Numbered from the stretch's first letter, positions 46,329 through 59,618 are shown. The stretch: 64,000 bases of DNA from Fragum whitleyi (GCA_948146395.1 OX411543.1:21616026-21680025), one strand, 5' to 3'. Notes: a model not told the origin generated them from the letters alone. Numbers and translations: made by a program.

Positions 46329-46700
46329 CCCAGAGATTTATGGGTAAGACACCAGACTGCTTATCCTGAGGTCCATGGTTTGGATCCTGAATACGTTAGG
46401 AATTTTCAGGGATTCTTGCTATCTTTCACCTAAGGAGAAGTGAGCTGGTGTGAACCCAGAAGAAACTCTGCATGTATCAATGCTTTACACTGGGACCGTT
46501 AAAGAACCAAGGACATTAATTTGTAGAAGAGCTAGGTGCATATTATGAACCAGGATCTCTTTTTGCAACAAATTCTTCCTCATGGTGGCCATACCATAAA
46601 TGCCTGGATCAGGGAGGGATCTAAATCCTCCAATCACACATGATGAGATGGAGTGCCCGAGTTCTAACTTTTGATGTATCATGATGTCCAGGAAGAATGG
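46329..46700 (+). mobile_element. tRNA-derived SINE-like repeat
   Basis: GATTTATGGGTAAGACACC (A-box-like) and CATGGTTTGGATCCTGAA (B-box-like) head a body with AGAAACTCTGCATG and ACTGGGACCGTTAAAGAACC. The minus-strand frame at 46485-46721 is a shadow. Confidence 0.5.
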
Positions 46701-46834
46701 CAATTTGGGAGAATCAACCATGTTCCCCTATAAGAAAAAGGCAACTAATAAAGCCTTTTCCCTTGCAGAAAAGTTAAGAAAGACCTAGTATGTTAATTCA
46801 CTTTTCAAGGACTCCTATTCCTAGAACTCAGGCT

Positions 46835-46890
46835 AAAGAACTAGTTCTTGAACCGATTCTTGAACACCTTTTTGATGTTCTTGAACAGGG
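46835..46890. repeat. Fragment of the GAACTAGTTC-rich MITE
   Basis: AAAGAACTAGTTCTTGAACC and TTCTTGAACA repeat the family motif without terminal repeats. Confidence 0.55.
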
Positions 46891-48899
46891 GATGTGTTTA
46901 ATTATTTACTTAGAGTTTACTTAAATCCTCTAAATTTTAGTGTTATTCTTTAAATTGTATAATGAAGTAACTTGAGGCTTTTTCCTGAGTACGTGTTTTC
47001 TAATAAATCCTGAAGATAGGTGTTCAGATTTTAATGTTTGTATTATCATGAACATAAAATGTTTGATTATATGTAAACCACATGCTTACTGTTTTAATGC
47101 TTGACACAACTGTATTTGTCTGCAAAAACTGGCTTGAATACACAAAGAATTGAAATCAAAGCACTGAAAGTACTGATGGTGAACGAACCTGATGGCATTC
47201 TAGAGTGATATATTGAATTCAATTAGAAAAGAGAAATTACGAATGTAAAAAAAATTGGGAAGAATTGTCTCGACAAAATTTCCGTTATTCGGAAATTTCA
47301 CTGCAAATTCAAAGAAAGGGAAAGAGAGGAAAAATCCTGTTAGAAAAATATTTGTTAGAATATGAGATGCTACTCTGTGAAAATTTCTTTTACACACTTG
47401 AAATAGGTACATTTATTAATTAAACATAAATGGAGAAAACGATTAAATCCTATCTAAAACTGTCTTTAACCGCGGCACGTGATTTTCTATCTGACTTAGA
47501 CCACGCTTTTCTATCAGTGTCTGTATTTTTTACCCGAACCTCTTTACAATAAAAAAAGGGTAAAGCTCGCTTTGATATTACTAAAAATGTGTGTAATAAT
47601 GCTGAAATAACTTATGAATCTCTTGTCGTTACTTTTGTAGATCTTTTGCATTTTTCGCGACTGTAAAAAGTGTTTTGGAAAAGGCGCTAATATAAAATGG
47701 ACGATATCTTTTTGCAATGATGCGGCACGCAAAACCAGTCGAGATTCACATGCACGACATACTACCACCGTATATCTGTAAATACAAGGCTCGGAGTTGT
47801 ATCAGTGATTTATACTTTTGAAATACTGTTCTCTGATTGGCCAATTCGCTTCAAGCGTGGTCTAATCAATTTCATAACACTGCAGGATGAGAAATATTTA
47901 GGTATAGGTTGAAGGAGGTCTAGTGCCCTATTAGTATAATTCATAGATAATTTCTGTTTAAGGTTTAGAAATTAAAGTAAAACTTTTTATATTAAATAAT
48001 TGCTCCATAGTAAATTGCATACTAAAAGTCTTTATAAATATTATTTTTGTAACGTAATTTCTACATCAAAAGCGAATAAGAATCTTATTTAAGAAGTTTA
48101 TTTTTTAAAGGGAGGTAATAATTGCATGACTATGTCTATGACTATGTTTAAGTATAATACAATGTTTTTTTCCTTCCGACTTTCTTTCCAATTGAGAATC
48201 CTTACAATTGTCGGTTTATTTTTTGCACGAGAACCTATTGTTTACCTTCAAGAGTTTCGATGCTTGTAAAATCACTCACTATCGATATCTTATTACAGTA
48301 GGCCTATTGCGGCTGATATTAGACTTTCTGCTTGGAGCTAGTTTTTGCTTAAACTGTAGTTAACCAATTCTAAACGTATTTTGGGAAGGATGGAGCCAGT
48401 TTTTATTCATCGATTAAGATTTTTATGATTTCTGTAAAAAAACGCAATGACTTTTCCAGAATAATTTAATAACTAAACCCGCCTGTCGAATTGTAAACAA
48501 GAGCATGACGGATCTGGTCCCCCTTGACCACGACAATATCTACTCGTCAATTGGAGTGGTATCTAGGGTTGAATATTTAGCTATCATTTATTTAATTTTC
48601 AAATAGAATTTTGAATTGATATGGTTTTACAGATTGAAAAAATGCAAAGTAGAATGGCCCCAATGAAATATCTTCCGTGCCTGTCGCATTTGGTATTCGG
48701 CAATATTCGCTTCTGTGACAGGCGAATACGAAACGTTTTCGCTGGGAATAAGTTCACCGAATATTCGAGTGTATCCGTACAAGCCCTACTTTAGCCAATG
48801 CAATCTTACATAAAAATTTTAATAGCGGCGTTCATCCCTATTCAAATAAAAGTACAAGAAAGGTTGTACATGTAAAACACATGTCGAAGCATTCTTAAA
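46891..48899. other. No gene firmly seen; inverted repeat pair at about 47480 and 47876
   Basis: CTTAGACCACGCTTTTC near 47492 is matched in inverse by CTTCAAGCGTGGTCTAATC near 47850, so 47480-47876 may be a foldback element. A piece around 48640-48790 is richer in CG and holds repeated GAATATTCG-like words. Confidence 0.4.
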
Positions 48900-49080
48900 A
48901 CCCGTCTCGAGACAGACTGTCGCTAGTTGAAAAGTTATGTAAAACCGCGTTACCGTTTCTAATGACACAAGGTGTCTTGATGTGTCATTCGTCTCAACTC
49001 GGCCGATTCCTCTAACCTACATTTAAATCGGAGCCGTCGGAGATCGCCCGAGTATTGCCGAATGTAAGTTCAAGAGGACA
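48900..49080 (-). repeat. CpG-rich repeat, inverse copy of 59935-60040
   Basis: CTCAACTCGGCCGATTCC, AACCTACATTTAAATC, GGAGATCGCCCGA and ATTGCCGAA recur as reverse complements in the same order at 59965-60035. Confidence 0.75.
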
Positions 49081-50659
49081 TGACCCAAATAAACACGTAT
49101 TTCCGGCTAATTACTACAAATTGCACCAGCGAAGGCTTGGGTCAAAAACATAGTATCTGTCTCTACGGTGTCTAGACACAAACTTTGTTTTTGCTTTAAA
49201 CTCTCGACAAGCTTACGCCGATCAAAAATTCCCTTGATAAACATTGCAAGATCATTTTGTGTTTTTCAAGGCGAATTTTCATTATTTTCACTTGATAAAG
49301 ATTACTAGTATCATGCCATTAAAGAAAATATCAGTGATTTTGCGGATAAAAATATTTAAAGATATTAAATTGAATTTTAAGAGGCGCTACTTTTTTTAAA
49401 ATGTATTAACATCCAACAGGATTTTCCTGACATGGTATATAACACTGGTGAACGACGTTCGTTCACCAAAAATTGGCTCTTGCATTGACTTGCATGATTG
49501 CAGTATAGTATATAGTATTCATACCTGATATTGTTGTACATGAAATAGTGATAGACATCTATCCGTCTTTCAAACAAGGTCATGAAAATTTTAGGTCTGC
49601 AATGAATTTAAGGTTCAGGTTACAATATTGTGGGATGATATTCATGTCTTAAGTTACATCCAATATAAGATAGATATATTTTCTGTTGTGTCTACTTTAT
49701 TTTCTCATTTAAGGAAGTTAAAAGATATTTTCACTAAAGATTCTTTGAGCAATCATATGAATTTGAACAAGTAACATTTTAAATGGACTACCAGTGTATT
49801 TAGCCAATATTAAGTTAAATGGATCATGAAATTTTCATAATTTGCTATTTTATATGGAAAATGTATCAATAGGAGCACTTGTTTCTGTCTGTTATGACTT
49901 CCCACGAGGATTAGAATTTGTTCTGCTAGGAACATTAATCGAACAATATCTTGTTTGGATCTCCCAAACACAAATGAAGGATGTAAATAAGAAATAAGCC
50001 ATGTTTCAATTTAAAATTACATCATACAGAAAATAAAAATTGATCTTGGTGTCTGAGAAATGAAAGGAAATGTTACTGGATAAATTTGATATAGGCTGAC
50101 AAAAACATTAATCTTTCACATGAGTAAATCAAAATTTTGCTTCCCTAACTCTGTAACTGCTTATTAAAACAAGATACAGATAAAACTTTTTTGAGGTAAA
50201 TTAATAAAACATTCATCTTTGAATGCTCCAAAGAAATTGCCATGTTTGAATAGATTTTCCATTTAATATTGCGCAATAGAAAACTTTTATGAATAAGCCA
50301 CAATATATCATGTTTCATTTGCAAGTTTAATATGGAAATATAAGCATTGCGATTCGAAAAAATTTGTGGTATATTAGTTTAGGCCATGGCTTTCTATAGT
50401 TCCTTTGTGAGATGTTGAGCAATAAAATTCTTCAAATTTGCCAGGAATCATTGAACTTTATATGATTCTCTCTCAAAGGAGTCACTTGGCTTATTATCTT
50501 TTATAGTTGTACTCCAAAATGCTGAGGAAATCATTGAAATGGAAAACAAGACAATTCCTAACAATTTTTAGTTTACTTTTGTTTTGTTTTTGTATATTAT
50601 TTCTATAGTTATTCAACTAGGGTTAAATGTCTCTGGAAAAACTTGGTTTCAAATGGACC
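49081..50659. other. No gene seen
   Basis: AT-rich. GGTGAACGACGTTCGTTCACC near 49448 is a palindrome also found, diverged, near 7548. Confidence 0.45.
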
Positions 50660-50705
50660 ATAAACATATAGGCAGTTTCAACTGTTTTGCACTGAGCCAT
50701 CGATG
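50660..50705. repeat. Half of a GCCTATA-family foldback
   Basis: ACATATAGGCAGTTTCAACT and TTTTGCACTGAGCCATCG match the right arm of the foldbacks at 29956 and 58024; the left arm is missing. Confidence 0.6.
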
Positions 50706-50893
50706 TGCAGCAAGTTTCACTAGCTTAGAGCAAGTGGGCTAATAATTTGTCATGAAGTTGTGTCCATCCATGTATGAACTTTCCAACTGTAAATGTTTAA
50801 GTCTTCAGGACTTCTCGAGCAAATCAGGCGCCCAAAAACCTCTAAAATTCATTATTCCATTATAAGTTACAAGTAGTCTGCAAGCTCAAATAA

Positions 50894-51141
50894 TTAATCC
50901 ATGTCATGCTGAATAATTTTTTGCTAAAAATTTTCATCAAAATCAAAGGGCAAAAAGAACTGAAAGTACCAATTGTAGGTCATTTTTTAATTGAAAAACT
51001 AAATCAATTGACAATTCTGGTTTGAAAGTGAGAAACAGGTGGTGAAGACTAACATCAGACTGCACATTATGTGCAGGCTGGTGTTAGTCTATAGCTCCTG
51101 CCAAAGCAGCAATATTCCAGGTTCAGCATGACAAGGGTTAA
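50894..51141 (+). mobile_element. TTAA-flanked MITE family 2, copy 4
   Basis: TTAATCCATGTCATGCTGAA at the left, the hairpin CAGACTGCACAT/ATGTGCAGGCTG inside and GTTCAGCATGACAAGGGTTA at the right. Confidence 0.75.
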
Positions 51142-51667
51142 GTAAGAATGGACATAAAATTTTAGACTGGTGCACACATGCACACACTTCATCTTATATA
51201 CACTTTACTGTAACACTGCTTTAAAAAATGGACACTAAATTGTTTAGCAATAATCTATACATGATCATACTTCAAAAAAAATATTTTTGGAGAAAACCTT
51301 TGCCTTAATTCACATAACCTTATTTGGGTATATAATCTGAGAGACATGATGGAACTTGTGGTAAGACAAAAGCTATACTATCCTACCTTCCTGTAAAATG
51401 TAGAAACATGTAGTATATTATAGCACTCAAATAAAATAAACTGTTCCAGAGGCATTACATTTGTTATAGTTATTTTTTCCGCTGTCAGTTCAATAAAGAG
51501 TTGGTATTTTTCTCTGCTGACAAGCTCTTTGTTTTCTAATTTATTAGTTAGTGACTCAGTCGAGAGCTTTAGGAGCTTCTGTCAGTTTAATATACCCCTT
51601 TCCTTTCTTTTTTTTTTTGCTTGGAAGTTTGTCTCTTTCAATTTATATAGATGCTTTAGTGCATTCC
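51142..51667. other. No gene seen
   Basis: AT-rich. Phenylalanine-rich frames at 51529-51747 arise from T runs. Confidence 0.5.
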
Positions 51668-51874
51668 TTAACACTTTCCTGTTTTACGAAATTTTGGACC
51701 TGTCCAAATCCAAAGGTTTTGCAGACAAAAATTTAACGTGGATTTAATGTGAAAAATAACCATTCAGTAGGGTAGAAAATAGTGTGGAAAGCAATTTCTT
51801 CTTTTTTCACAATGTTTTCTCAATCATAAAATCATAGGCACGTAATAAGCAGGGATTAAACAGCAAAGGGTCAA
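51668..51874 (+). mobile_element. TTAA-flanked MITE family 1, hairpin arm deleted
   Basis: TTAACACTTTCCTG to AACAGCAAAGGGTCAA. One arm of the inner hairpin is missing (GTGTGGAAAGCAATTTCTTC), so the copy is about 20 bp short. Confidence 0.75.
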
Positions 51875-52421
51875 GGTTATTGACTGGGAATAGTAAGGCA
51901 ACAAAATTAATGTTGACCCAAATTTTTTGGCCTTTTGTTTCTGACCTTAGGCACCTTAGTGGTATCCGCAACAAGAGGCTTGGAGTAAACCAGGAACCTT
52001 CGGCAATACTACACAGGAATAATTAGGGCAAAACCATGAAAGAATTGCCTTTAACATTATGTCACAAACACATCAAGAATGGGTAAAAATCAACTTGTTC
52101 TTAATATTAAATATAATAATTTGATAACAAAACACGTATAGCTACATTTTATTAGCTAGGCTGTTTTTCAGAGCTATTTCTATAATATTGGCATTGTCAT
52201 TGTTGTCATGGAAAACTTTTGACATTTTTGCTCTGGTTTTACTGAAGGTATTCACTGGAAACTTGTTACATGTTCACCATCAAAAGAGCAACCAATATTA
52301 TCAAGGGAGATATCTAGAGACATACTGGACAAATTATGCCCCCTTTTTGACTAAGATTTTTTAACCACCATCCAGCACTCAAGAGGTGTAGGCACCTGTA
52401 GGCTATTGTTATTAACCCTTT
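51875..52421. other. No gene seen
   Basis: Unique sequence between two MITE family 1 copies. Confidence 0.5.
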
Positions 52422-52639
52422 GCTGTTTAATCCCTGCTTTTTACGTGCCTGTAATTTTATGATTGAGAAAACATTGTGAAAAAAGAAGAAATTGCTTCTG
52501 ACAAGCAATTTCTTCTTTTTCCACACTATTTTCTACCCTGCTGAATGGTTACTTTTTTATTAAATCCATTTTAAATTTTCGTCTGCAAAACCTTTGAATT
52601 TGGACAGGTCCAAAATTTTGTAAAACAGGAAAGGGTTAA
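52422..52639 (-). mobile_element. TTAA-flanked MITE family 1, intact TTAA on both sides
   Basis: 218 bp. TTAACCCTTTGCTGTTTAA at the left and TAAAACAGGAAAGGGTTAA at the right, with the inner GAAGAAATTGCTT/AAGCAATTTCTTC hairpin. It is the clearest copy for the ends. Confidence 0.85.
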
Positions 52640-53034
52640 ATTATCATATGCCCAAAAGATCTCCCATAGACAATTCAAAAAGCATTGAAGAAATATGTTT
52701 CTGTTCAAGTGTATTGAAGGAAGTATTACCAGAAACCAAATTACCTATTAAAAAAAACCCAAATATTACTTTGGCACAGAATTCCACATGTCGCAAAAGT
52801 CCATGCCATGTTGTGAATGGCTCATTGGAATATGTTGTTGGGTTTTGAAAATTTACTCAAATTAGTTGTAAGGACTGTCAAGTTTTACACTGATGTAAGT
52901 GTTACAGAGGAAGCAAATGTTTGAAAAATCAAAACAAAACAATTGACTTATTAAGTGGATGTTTGTTTGATTTGTGCTGAATCTCTTAACACAAGTTTTA
53001 AACTAACAACAGCTATATATAAATGATTATAATA
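52640..53034. other. No gene firmly seen
   Basis: A 66-codon frame at 52648-52848 has no recognisable domain. Confidence 0.4.
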
Positions 53035-53145
53035 TGACTTACATCGCAGGAGTGAAATAACCCCGTTGAATATTTTTTATATTACACAGGTGTTATTACA
53101 CTAGTGGAATAACTATACAAATGAGCTCAGAGTAAGTGGTTGTCG
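53035..53145. repeat. Dispersed repeat shared with 11559-11675
   Basis: TGAAATAACCCCGTTGAATA, TATTACACAGGTGTTATTAC and ACTAGTGGAATAACTATACA match. Confidence 0.8.
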
Positions 53146-55561
53146 TACTGAAATCAATTTCTGGACCCTAATGCAGTCTCAATTAAATCTTTGAAATTCT
53201 AGTCTAACTTTTTCTCTTAATTGATTGTTCAATTCATAGTCTACCATTAAAAATGGTGTTGATTTTCTTGAGGAAAAGTTTTCTGTCTACTGAATAAGAG
53301 ATAAGCTTGTGTTGTGATGTTATTTGATCTGATCTGATAATTTGAATCAATTAATCATATTTATCCAAACCAATCACAATCTTAAATTTTTTACACAAAT
53401 TGATTAATTTACACTAGTTGACCTTTCCCATAATCAAAAAGTATTCAGGAATTCCTAATTATACCAGTCCCAAGATACTTAATTCTGATTGGATGATTTG
53501 AAAATGTTTTGTCACATGACTGGTGAGATGCCACTAGATGGTGCCATTGATGGTTACAGACGGCGATCGCCCTGACGAGTTTTCTTTTCAAATTACTTTT
53601 TTTTCTTCGCATTTCTATTTCTGATTCCTATCACGGATAATTCATCAAATCAGAGGTACAGATAAGAGGGTTAACTAGAGTCTACAAGCTTAATTTCTCA
53701 ATGAAACTCTATGTTTGTGTGTTCTCATTTGAATCGTCTCCATGAGATGATTCTAATGAATACCCAAAATATACGGTATGTACTAGTTTTTGAAATATTT
53801 TAATTGAAAATTCAAAATAAGCCATCTATCTGTAGCATGACAGATCAAATGATGATCATCAGTAAATTAGTTACCATCTAAATCTGAAATGTTCATGATA
53901 AATGAGAGTTGCTATGGCAACATTTATATAATTCTCCTCAATTATGTGTTTTGAAAAATTGTTGTAATTAATTTTCCGAAAAATGAGCTGTTTTCTGGTA
54001 TGAAACATGTTTTGATAAATGGAAATATTATCAAAGTCATTGATAAGAATAAAGAAATGTTAGTACTATCTGTACTTTGCATTACAAGAATTTGATTTTT
54101 TGGACACTTAATTTTGAAAATTTGGTCTCTAAAATATTTATGTGGAAAGATAAGTCCATGTCAATGTTATGTTATTGAACAATAAAAGATTATGCATATT
54201 TAGATCACCAAAATTGGTTGAGCCAAGATTAAGGGGAAAACAATCTTGAAGAACCTATAATGAATCATTGGAGAAACATTTCAATTAAATTCAGAATTAT
54301 TCATTTACACATTTATCACAGAAAGTAATATGCAAAATATCTGGGAACCTTTTCTAGAATTGTAGACTGATTCCTTTCCCTGGCTGAGCATATAATGATG
54401 AGACTGCAGCAATAAGAGCATGTGCATATCATTTCAAACAATTTCATATTATGCACAAAGCAAAGACTATGGCCAGCCTGTGCATCTGCACAGTCTGACC
54501 AAAGGCTTCACTGTGTGTGATTAGTTTGTAAGATAGATAGATGAGGTGTCAAAGAATATTCAGACTCTCAGGCAATCATCTCATTGCACTTTGTGGTTGT
54601 TCAAGCAGTTTTTTGTGCCTCATGCACATGAAAATTTTTTGGAAATTATTAATGACATGAACAGGCTCAATTTATGATATCATTTTGTTAGAATATCACA
54701 GTTTCCTTCAATCTGAAGGCCTTATGATACTCAACTATATATGTGTTGTTTGTGTGAGATTCTTACAGGTTTCAGGTTTAATTTTGCAAAAAATTTTGAG
54801 TGGAAAAAATCATTTAAAGCACCTTGAATGAATAGTGTAAAGATTTGTCCAAAAATGTGCAGATGTGCATTTCATGCATGCTGTCGAATTTGTAGAGTAA
54901 TTTCCCAAGTTGTGCAAAATTAAATCATCCAAGCCAATAAATTTACTTGATTTATCAAATTTAAGCAGAAATAAACTTCTCGATTTTTAACTGAAATGGA
55001 TGTGTTATGATTAATGTTTTAATACTTTCTTGAGAATTTTATCATGAGGGTCTTTGAATTAGTTGTCTCCAAATTTTAGAATAGGCATACACTTAGTTAA
55101 GTTAAATTCTTGGGAAAATGAGAGAAAAAATTCTGTAGAACAGTTTATTGCCAAAACATGAAAGATTTCTAATAAGAAATGCTTGAAACATTAATATCAG
55201 TTTATATCATTGTCAATGATTTTTCATGACTTGTTTAAAAAACAATTATATAACAAAATATATTAATTGAACTATCTATTAGTTGGTATGTTGTTTTAAA
55301 TTTATAACTCTGTCAAAACCCCTAAATGAATAAATTTAGACATTAAACTGATGAAAGTATACAAAAGTGTCAAAATTTTTATATTCAGACTTGAAATGGT
55401 TCTAAATTATGTTCATTTCCTCACAGTCTTGCTGTCTAGAGCAGATGTTTCATATCTTCTGTTTGTTCTTTAAAAAACTCGGAAATTGTAATAATAAACA
55501 CTGATAAAACACATGTAATTTAAAACAATAAATGGTAGACAAAAGGTGCTTAGTTCCAGCT
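53146..55561. other. Long stretch without a recognised gene
   Basis: Mostly unique AT-rich sequence. CAGCCTGTGCATCTGCACAG near 54475 is a hairpin like that of MITE family 2. Confidence 0.45.
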
Positions 55562-55705
55562 GTTAAAAGAGCTTTTCATTGGTCATTTATGATGTAGACT
55601 AAACATGATCTCCATGATAAGAGAGCTCAAACTGTTAGAAAGCTTTTGATTGGTCATTATTGATGTAGACTTAATGTGATTTTCATGATAAGAGAGTTCA
55701 TTCAT
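55562..55705. repeat. 72-bp tandem duplication
   Basis: GTTAAAAGAGCTTTTCATTG at 55562 recurs as GTTAGAAAGCTTTTGATTGG at 55634, each followed by GATGTAGACT and CATGATAAGAGAG. Confidence 0.8.
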
Positions 55706-58023
55706 CATGTCTAGATTAAAAAGTTACTTTTTCTGCTGATACAGGTACTTTTTGGTAATCAAAAGTAAAAATTACACATTGGAAATATTCGAAAAAATTT
55801 AGTTGCTTTCATATAATAATTAACATATGACGGGCTTTAATGATAATAATTATTATAACATGATGGCGTAAAATGCATATATGAAATAAGAAGAAATATC
55901 CTAGAACTCTATTCCCAATAAATTTATATGCTTTGCCCTCGGATTTTACCTTTTCCATATAACTCCTTCACCATCAGACTTTATTCATCGACACAGCATA
56001 GCGAAAATGAAATGGTTTCATAAATAGAATTACAATCTAGAATACTTACAAAAATTGACTGATTAACTGAATTGCTCATAGCCTTATTACATCAACTTGA
56101 TAGATGCCTTTGCCCAAATCCAGAATTTCTATTAAGGTAGTTTAAAGCTACGATAAAGGAGTTTGGTTTAGCTATTATTATAAAAATTTGTTTGAGTTTT
56201 CCCATGAAAGGAAATAATCAAGGTACAGAGGGGCTTTGTTTGAATTGCCTGGCCAGCTGAACCTCCATTGTATTTAAACTTATCTTTGTTTCATAATGAA
56301 ATGAAATTGCCTACTTTGACCTTATCAATGCAACAGATAGCAATTTCAAAGACCACTTTTTACACGCTTTGATGAAATATTTTGATCTGATGGTCTTGTC
56401 CCTAAAAACGGAAAATGTCCCTGACAATTCTTTGATGATGCAGCCTGATTGTCTGACTACTGATTCTCTGTAATTGTTTTAGATATGCAAATGAGCTTTT
56501 GTGTAGAATTTAATCTCCGATTGACATTGTGTCTCCGGAATTAATTTTTTATTTGTTTCATTTGAAGTTCATCTTTTGGGGCTTTCATGAAATATATGAT
56601 AAAAACTGACTTGATGGTTTTGAAGATGGCTGTTTGATGTAGAAAACACGGGAACTGTGTGAGAAATTGAAATGAAATTGCTTCATAGAGAATGTGGGTT
56701 TTGAATTGAAAGATTTTACCATAAGTGATATGTCAATAGCTCATAATTCCATCCTTAGAACAGATATTGTCATAATTCACTTTTTTTGCAGACATATTAA
56801 GTTTAAATAATATTCTAGATAATAATGCAAAATGATACCATAGACCCATCCCTACCCATCCTCAATTCAAATTTCTGAACATCAGTGTGCTTTGGTTTAT
56901 AATTATGATGCCAGACTTAAAGCTTTTAAAGATAAGCAATGGGTAATTTTGTATCAATTTCAATGTGACGGGTGAGGTTGTTTTGTCAAAATTAGAGAAT
57001 GTATAATTTGAATTCTGTTTGAATTTTCTGCTCAATGGCCAATCAAAGATATGAATTTCTGTATTTCATCTTGCCCAGACTAATAAAATTATAATATACT
57101 GTAAATTCTTTACATAGGATGGTTTTAAAAACAAGCATTTGGCGTCTTGTTTGACTTTAAATTTCTGTCATTTATTGTTTTGATTTTCTAAACATGATAT
57201 TTTCTTGTAATGTAATTAGGATCTGTCTTGAGATTTTGTTTGAGACCGAGTCTAGAATAGGATTGAAATTAAGCAAGCCTATATCAATAAAGGCATTTAT
57301 AATCATAGGCGTATCTAGGACTTTAAAATTTTTATGCTCTCAGAAGGCAACAAGCAATGAATATATAGAATTAAGGCCATATTTGGATTGTGACAAAAGA
57401 TCAATGCCCTCCACCCGTTTTCATTTTATGAGTAGAGCGTTGGTGAATAATCAAAACATTGTAACTCGATGTTTTGATCATTCATCAACGATATTTTTTA
57501 ACAGAATGCTGATGATTATATCTTTTACGCATTTACATAAATTGCATATTAGGAGTTACCCCCTTGCAATTTGTTGATACATACAAACAACTTAGAGGCT
57601 ATGGTACAAAACTATCATAAATGCCTATATAGTCATGGACACAATGGACTTGGTCTTATTTTTGATTCCTTCGGATATTACTGATTTTGATAAAAAAGGT
57701 GAAGCAAAGATGAAATATTGTCTTTGAGAAAAGACAACAAATGACCGCAGACTAATGCATAACCAGGAAATTCTTGCTGAGTTTTGCAGTATGGTGTCTG
57801 AGGGGTCATTCTTCAAATATGTCTAGATATATTAGATTGTCAGCGGTCAGAAGAATATGATAGATCACGCAACTTATCTTTTAGCAATCCTTTTACCATA
57901 GACAGAACTGTTGAGTAAAAATCAGGTCATATGAACCTTTTACTGTAAATATGGTAATTTTCGTGTTGGTCTATTTTCACATCTTTATATAGGTCTGGCA
58001 GGTATTGGCAAGATCATAATTTC
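55706..58023. other. Long stretch without a recognised gene; 127-codon frame at 57194-57577
   Basis: The frame is the longest non-repetitive one in this part but resembles no family, and it spans an inverted motif (AATCAAAACATTG/GATGTTTTGATCATTC). It is probably chance. Confidence 0.35.
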
Positions 58024-58096
58024 ATGCTCAGTGGGAAGCAGTTGTAACTGCCTATATGTTTATAGGCAGTTACAACTGTTTTGCAATGAGCCAATG
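58024..58096. mobile_element. Palindromic foldback element (GCCTATA family), well preserved
   Basis: CAGTTGTAACTGCCTATA-TGTT-TATAGGCAGTTACAACTG is a perfect stem, extended by the imperfect pair GCTCAGTGGG/TTGCAATGAGC. It has the full palindrome found in the last unit of the array at 10640. Confidence 0.85.
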
Positions 58097-58555
58097 AAAT
58101 CGTAGCTAGAGAGTAATATTTGCCCCATATTTCTATACTTAAATTATGCAATATTCTTAATTTCACATGTTGAATCAATTGTCAAATTATATATTTTAAG
58201 AATGTTGGCTTATGGAAGCTGATTTTTATTGAAGACAGGTTTACCTGTCTTTCAATATAGGGATCGTCGCCATCGGATTCTGATAACAAACCTACATGTG
58301 TCATTACGCTCAAAAAAGTAGACCCATTCATAAAAATAAACGCGGCAAAAATAATCAATAGTGTAGCAATATACCGTAAAATTTTGGTGCTGACCTAAAT
58401 TCTGGCCGGGACCTCAGGGGAGTGAACACGTGATCTATGCAGAAGTTGCCTGCAGAAACGTGTTTTACATTCGTAAATGGTGCTGTTTTAGACGTTTTCG
58501 GCTGCAATCTTTTGCATTTGCTCCAAATTTTCAATTGCATCCTACAACTGTTTTT
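58097..58555. other. No gene seen
   Basis: ATTTTTATTGAAGACAGGTTTACCTGTCTTTC near 58225 holds a perfect hairpin (GACAGGTTTACCTGTC). Otherwise unique. Confidence 0.45.
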
Positions 58556-59618
58556 AGCTCCACTGGCTGAAAGCCACTGGGGCTATTGTCATGGCGTTGT
58601 GTCCGTCGTGCGTCCGTCCGTGCGTGCGTGCGTGCGTGCGTCCGGTCGTAAACTTTTCTTTAAAAATCTTCTCCTCAGAAACTACTGGATGGATTTCAAC
58701 CAAACTTCACAGGAATGATCCTTGGGTGACCCTCTTTCAAAGTTGTTCAAGAAATTTTGATCCAATGAAAAACAAGGATTTAATGGGCGTGGCTTATTTC
58801 CAAATATGGTAAAAAGTGAGTTTTCTCAGATTCTAATCAATGGATACCAATTAAATTTTACATGAATGATCCTTGGGTGACCCTTTATCAGTCTACAAAA
58901 AATCATTGTGATCGGTTGGAAAATATGCATTTTATGGGCAGAGGTCATTTCTCTATATGTTATATAGTGGAAACTTTGAAAATCATTTTCTCAGAATGTA
59001 ATGGATGGATATCAACCAAATTTCACTTGAATGATCCTTGGGTGACCTTTTATCAGTCTACAAAAAGTCATTGTGATCTGATGGAAAATATGCATTTTAT
59101 GGGCAGAGGTCATTTCTCTATATGTTATATAGTGGAAACTTTGAAAATCATTTTCTCTAAATGTAACAGATGGATATCAACCAAATTTCTCTGGAATGGT
59201 CCTTGAGTGACCCTTTATCAGTCTACACAAAATCATTGTGATCAGATGAAAAATATGCATTTTATGGGCAGAGGTCATTTCTCTATATGTTATAAAGTGG
59301 AAAATTTGAAAATCATTTTCTGAGAATCTAATTTTTGGATATCAACCAAATTTCACTGGAATGATTCTATGTGACCAAAAATTATTTTGATTGGATGAAA
59401 AATATGCATTTTATGGGTGGAGGTCATTTCTCAATGAGTTAAATAGTGGAAACTATGTCAATCAGATTTTTGGTATGAGCGAAGTTCATTTCTCTATCTG
59501 TTATATAGTTCAAACTTCAAAAATCATTTTCAACATCAGTAGAACCCCAAATATTTATTTGCTGTTAGAAGAATTTCAAGCCTGTGGAGCGACTCAAGCC
59601 ATTCATGGCTTTCTAGTT
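58556..59618 (+). mobile_element. HINE-like element, AGCTCCACTGG ends, 165-bp core, copy 2
   Basis: This is a near-identical relative of the element at 1097. It has the same 5' hairpin, a (CCGT/GCGT)n tract at about 58610-58645, core units at 58864, 59029, 59194 and 59359 (period 165), a 3' hairpin AAGCCATTCATGGCTT and the end CTAGTT. Five T precede the 5' end. Its closeness to copy 1 in length (1063 against 1062 bp) suggests recent activity of this subfamily. Confidence 0.85.

Noticed and set aside
48505..48560. Possible first coding exon (MTDLVPLDHDNIYSS)
   Set aside because: No convincing donor follows, no family is recognised, and it lies in a stretch with other repeat fragments.
57194..57577. 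127-codon frame as a gene
   Set aside because: Composition is AT-driven, no domain is visible, and it spans an inverted motif; chance is more likely.
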